NCBI RefSeq assembly: GCF_019925205.1
Contig: NC_083560.1
Span: forward strand, 23,703,145 to 23,767,144
Source of the DNA: Metopolophium dirhodum
Taxonomy: Eukaryota > Arthropoda > Insecta > Hemiptera > Aphididae
Direction of reading: 5' to 3'
DNA length: 64,000 nt
This document shows, piece by piece, positions 59,537 to 64,000 of the stretch. The stretch's first letter is position 1. Every line of letters begins with the position of its first letter. A model generated the notes under the pieces. That model worked only from the letters and a program-made list of their open reading frames with translations, ran no database searches and was not told where the DNA came from. Made by a program: the position numbers and the translations under genes.

Positions 59537-61899
59537 ATATAAACTACAAAAATTAATTTTTATTTAATGCCTCCGATCAAAATATTGCAGTTGTTTTTTG
59601 ACATTTATGATTATTATAGTATGATCAATTAAAGATGTATAACTATAAAGTAAATATTTGCTTTGAAAATTGAAAACTAGAGTAAAGACCATCTTATTGG
59701 TGGCCAAATGTAGTTATATTCTATATGGCAATCTTGCATTATAGTTTATTTTACACTAACCAAATGCAGTATTTTCTGTTGTGATGTTGTTAATCTTAGT
59801 GAGCAATATTAGAAAATTAAAATATATATATATATATATTTATGGACATTGGTAGGGAGGCGAAACACATTGTTGTTAAATTGAATAACCTTAATTGGTT
59901 ATATATCAAACCTGTCTAGTTACAAAAAAAGTAAAATCATTATATTACCCTCCTTTTATTTGCAAACGTAACTTTTAAGTTCAAAATAAATATATACAAG
60001 GAATAGATATTCTAAACAATACAACTGATTATGTATTAGAAAGCCATTTAGATTTTTTAACCTTTCCTTGTCAGGATGAAACACATAAATTAACATATAA
60101 CAGAGAACTAAAATAAAATAGTGCCAAAAAGAAAAAGTTATAAAAGTTTCAAAAAACATAATATTATACAATTATTCATACATTATTAATACATTATTAA
60201 TACCATAATATTAATAAATTAAAAATCTTTACTCCTGGCGGCTGGTTGTAACTTATAACCACTATAACTAGTTTATTGTAACTTGTATTTATTTTTTAAA
60301 TTATATTTAAACAACAACAACCAATTAAATAAATAGTGTTTTTTTTTTTATATATATTTACTCAATCAATTCCATGTATTGTTTTACTATGGTATCTTTT
60401 TCCCTTATGATTGAACATAAGTGTTCTATTATTTTGTTGCATTTTAAAATAAATATATACATTTCTAACATTCAAAACAATTGTATCCTATACCGCTTTT
60501 TAACTATTGTATTTATGTATAATTTCTAAAATGTTATACCATTTAAAAATATTAATTAGTAACTGTAACACCATTTATTAAAAAAAACTAGTAGTAATTA
60601 CGCATATAATATAGTAAATACAATTATAAAATATTTAAATCAAGATGGGTGAATACTATATTCACCACAACCATCATTTATAAATTCTATTTTAAGCCTT
60701 ATTCTATGATAATGGGTATAAAATATTGTATTATGTAATATTTTCTTACAAATAAGTCAAAAATACCTAATATAAATTAATAATTTAATATGTTATTTAA
60801 TTTTATTTATTGAATATTTATATGAAAATAGCACGCATTAGGTACATTGAACGACATTGTTCGTAACTTCAGTGATTCACCCCTTTTCACTAATTTATTT
60901 ATTTATTTATGTTTTGACGGGCTACACACTTTTTATAAGATTTTAATAACTATTGTAATATTAATAACGTATGTTTAAAAGACAAGTAGGTATATAAACT
61001 TATAATTTATCTTATCACAATCACAATAAATGATATTATAATAAATTTATTAATTCTAAAGCCTTAAATCTAAATATGTTACGAGAAAGAACAAAAAAAA
61101 CGAATTCGGTTAATATCTTATTGGGCAAAACTAAAGCTCTTGAAAACTATGTATTATTTCCATTGCTATTATACTTAAGAATCTAAGTTACTTGTGTTTT
61201 TACATGGGATCTCGAAACGATAGTAGGTCAGGACAGTCGATGAGGTTGATTAAAATATCTTAAACTAACATATTTTCTGCTATTTGATGTCTTGTATTCA
61301 GTGAGTCTAAACTCAAGGAGTTTTCAACAACATTAATGGTATCTTTGGTGATATGTATATAAGTGATATATTTTGCATTTTTTTTTTTTTGGTATATTCT
61401 AGACGATGCTCTCTTGGCCACAAATGTGTTTCATTAACAAGTGAATATTAACAACTAATTTTTATTTTTCATTTTTTTTTTTGCATTTTTTGGTGTTTAT
61501 TACTTTTTAAGTCATTTTTTGACATTTTTAAGTTAATTTTCCCACATTTTTAGTCATTTTTACTGATTTCACACTAGTTCACTTCTTATTGTTTTTTGTC
61601 AACCACCAATTACCACAAACTAAAATTATTACTTATCCGATTTATCTCACCGATTACAGTCGTGCTGCGACGTCGTCGTGTTGTTGTTGTGTTAAAGTGA
61701 ATAATATTGTACCTATATTTTATTATTTTTTCGTCATATTTTGAGTAATTTGTAAGTCTTGTTAAATATGTATAGAATTTTTAGTAAAATAGAGTAAAAT
61801 ATTTAAAAAAAATGTATTTTTATTAATTTAAAACAAATATTTGTAACTTTTTTAGGATATTTTTTATCATATTTGCATTTTTTTTAGGTAATTTTTTAA
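59537..61899. other. AT-rich gap, no gene seen
   Basis: Contains an (AT)n run near 59821-59840 and long T tracts near 61380 and 61470. I support no gene here. The 71-codon ORF at 60171-59956 is low-complexity. Confidence 0.4.
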
Positions 61900-62294
61900 T
61901 GTTTTAAGGTCATCAACTTCCGAGCATTAGATATAAGAAATTATTTTGAAAAATATATACTGGACATTATCAAGTTTATCAAGTATATTTTGAGTAATTA
62001 CAAGACTAAATAAGTGAAGCAAATTCAAGGTTAGATCTTATACTATTGACATATTAGGGTTTTTAAACAAATAAGATTTTTGAATTCTTATGTATTTCTA
62101 TTTATAGAACCAAGCATTTTAAAACATTTATTTATAATTTTGTTATAATTTAGTTTAAACAATGAATCATTCTCAAAGTAGATACCCAAATCTTTGATAG
62201 GATTTATTCTATCCAGATAATGGTTATTAATTTGATATTGAAATATAATTAGATTTTTATTACATGCATAATTACGTTGTATAAATAAATCCAA
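61900..62294 (-). pseudogene. LINE reverse transcriptase C-terminal relic
   Basis: The minus-strand frame from 62294 reads QYQINNHYLDR, then IKDLGIYFENDSLF and a KCFKMLGSINRN block. After a stop it continues with LDNVQYIFFKIISYI. This is the order seen downstream of the RT palm in Jockey/I-type LINEs of insects. It is broken by stops and has no upstream palm motif in this window, so it is a fragment. Confidence 0.7.
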
Positions 62295-62376
62295 ATTATT
62301 ATATAGTAAGAAAATGTGAGACCAAAAAACTAACTATGTAAGTCACTAACTTACAATAATGCATTATAGCTCCCAG

Positions 62377-62595
62377 TTATATCTCTTGAAAAGGAGTTAT
62401 CATCATCTCATCTTCTTCTTTTTTTGCGTTGGAAAAAAGTGGGCGACATGAGTACTTGTGTTTGGAGCAATTTCTGGACACATGGACACATTCACCATTA
62501 CTCATATAATTACCAGTTTGCAGTTCAGTTACAATGTTATCAAATGAGGTATCGGCGGAATTCATGTTTCCAGTGTTGGTATAAAAATGAAACAA
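62377..62595 (-). pseudogene. C-terminal piece of a MADF-type transposon-derived protein
   Basis: A 72-codon frame ends in KKEEDEMMITPFQEI. The MMITPFQ word also occurs in a plus-strand piece at 63731-63904, so this is a repeated gene family. The piece has little else to identify it. Confidence 0.4.
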
Positions 62596-63439
62596 TAATA
62601 TGCAAATTATTTTATTGAACTAATAAAATTCAATTATACAAATTTGGAGTTTAAAAATAAATATAAAAATTATATGACAAATCATTGGTAATTTATAAAT
62701 CAAAAGTATCTTTAAAAGAAAGATTTTTTTTTAATCAGTCTTTTTTTAGTTGTTTTATTATTTGAACTCATTGACCCTGAACCCAGGCCTTTGATTTTTT
62801 GGAAAGCACAATGTAATTTATTTCTATAAATATACAAATTTTTATGTTTTTTTTTGTGGTCACAAATATAACACAATAGTCAATAGAATAATGTCTTAGT
62901 ACCTAAGTAAAGGTTAATATAAGATTGCTTGAATATCTACTTAAACCATTGCCGCATAGACATAATATTATACTCAGTACACTAAGTTACATAACACAAA
63001 AACTACTCGTTCAAATTTTGATTTATATAAATCAGTACCCAAAAGAAATATCTACTGAATAATATTTAAAGTGAAAAAGGGTGTTCTAATTTGAAAAATA
63101 GAAGTTTGTATTGTCACATGTGGTACAACAAATCTGAATTATTTAATTATAAAAATATGGTCAAGTGTAATTAAAAATTCCAAAAAATCATAATTTAAAT
63201 TTAATAGGTATGAATAGTTTAAGCATACAAATATGGTGGGGATGCTTAAAAAATCATCCTATACCTATATTTTTAAAAAAAGAAAAAAAGTTAGATGTAA
63301 TAAAATATAATATAGGGTAGATAAGTTATGATAAATAATTAATAGGTATATTTTTTTAACCACACTTTTAGGTTAATTAATAAATAATAATAAAAAAATT
63401 ATAAATAGTACTTGTTAGGTATATTTGCTTACTTTCTTT

Positions 63440-63700
63440 TTTGAATGACTAGTTGCATATAGTTTAATACTTCTGCATATGAATATATTTTTAATTTACT
63501 TCTTTTTGATGCTTCAGAACCACTTGCCTCAGTTTCATTCATTTATCTAGGATAGTTGTCTCGTATATTTTTCCATTTTTTCTTTATATCCTCAGCCAAT
63601 AATAAGATTATATCAGTGTAATTTATATTATAATTATTATGTTTCTGATTTTGGTCGGTTAGTCTTAATTTTGTGGCACTAAAACAAGAATTTTCTTTGG
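63440..63700 (-). pseudogene. MADF (Myb/SANT-like) domain fragment
   Basis: Reading the minus strand gives LAEDIKKKWKNIRDNYPR, then a stop and a Ser/Lys-rich stretch. The WKNIRD core is the hallmark of MADF DNA-binding domains found in insect transcription factors and in Harbinger-type transposon accessory proteins. The in-frame stop and missing N-terminus make it a relic. Confidence 0.6.
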
Positions 63701-63730
63701 GTAGGATCACAGTTAGTAACCGGTAACATT

Positions 63731-63904
63731 ATGAATGATGATGAATATCCAGAAATTCCTTTAATCATAAGTACTCCTGCCACCCAGTATTTTCCACCTC
63801 AAAAAAAGATGATGATCACTCCTTTTCAAAAGACATTACTGGAAGTTATAATGAACCCACTTCACAGACCTATTCAAATAGAAGATCCCGACAAAACATT
63901 TTAA
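63731..63904 (+). pseudogene. Second copy of the MMITPFQ-type protein end, opposite strand
   Basis: From an ATG at about 63731 it reads MNDDEYPEIPLIIS, then KKMMITPFQKTLLEVI, then a stop. It shares the KMMITPFQ motif with the 62377-62595 piece and lies head to head with the MADF fragment. It is probably the BESS-like C-terminus of the same family. Confidence 0.4.
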
Positions 63905-64000
63905 TGTCCTTTTTAACAGAAACTAAAAATTTCAATGCAGAGCAAATCAGAAATTAAATTTAAATTTCATCTGTGTGTTAGGGATATCTCACAGTACAGT

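Overview
This is a eukaryotic, intron-bearing and strongly AT-rich window that is most likely from an aphid or a close hemipteran. The grounds are short GT-AG introns, insect-type orthologues (a 219-residue MOB1, a 293-residue spermidine synthase, a ZMYND11-like chromatin reader), a short run of the insect telomere unit TTAGG, and the TE content. The species cannot be named from sequence alone. There is no bacterial-style organisation.

Four host genes can be assembled exon by exon. They are an unrecognised two-exon single-pass membrane protein (16641-17867, +), a ZMYND11/BS69-like PHD-bromo-PWWP-MYND protein in 11 coding exons (23261-26643, +), a MOB1/Mats-type kinase activator in 4 coding exons (37811-41073, +), and spermidine synthase in 5 coding exons (58555 down to 48995, -). 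All joins keep frame, and the totals are divisible by three.

The rest is mostly transposon-derived. From left to right there is: a LINE ORF1 relic split by a 1.6-kb insertion (1.3-4.5 kb); a 10,368-bp foldback/Mutator-like element with a perfect 9-bp target-site duplication (5381-15748); a PIF/Harbinger transposase relic (20 kb); a compact 1,444-bp MULE with a perfect 8-bp target-site duplication (28881-30324); a 1,000-bp element with CAGTGCCGTAGCC ends (33374-34373); a DDE_Tnp_4 transposase relic (35.2-36.1 kb); many copies of one roughly 1.1-1.4-kb noncoding repeat, called family A here; a TA-flanked foldback MITE family, called family B here; and LINE and MADF-type fragments at the right edge.

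Two things stand out. The large MULE carries a DDE transposase that reads, after a one-base frame slip in an A run, into a USP-like (peptidase C19) module with two CxxC zinc motifs and a GHY histidine box. The position expected for its catalytic Cys is Phe. Second, the terminal exon of spermidine synthase occurs three times: the working copy, a 406-bp inverted copy 4.5 kb further on, and a 565-bp direct copy with its exon truncated that keeps a 3' splice site and acquires a new stop. Family A and B repeats lie at the edges of these copies.
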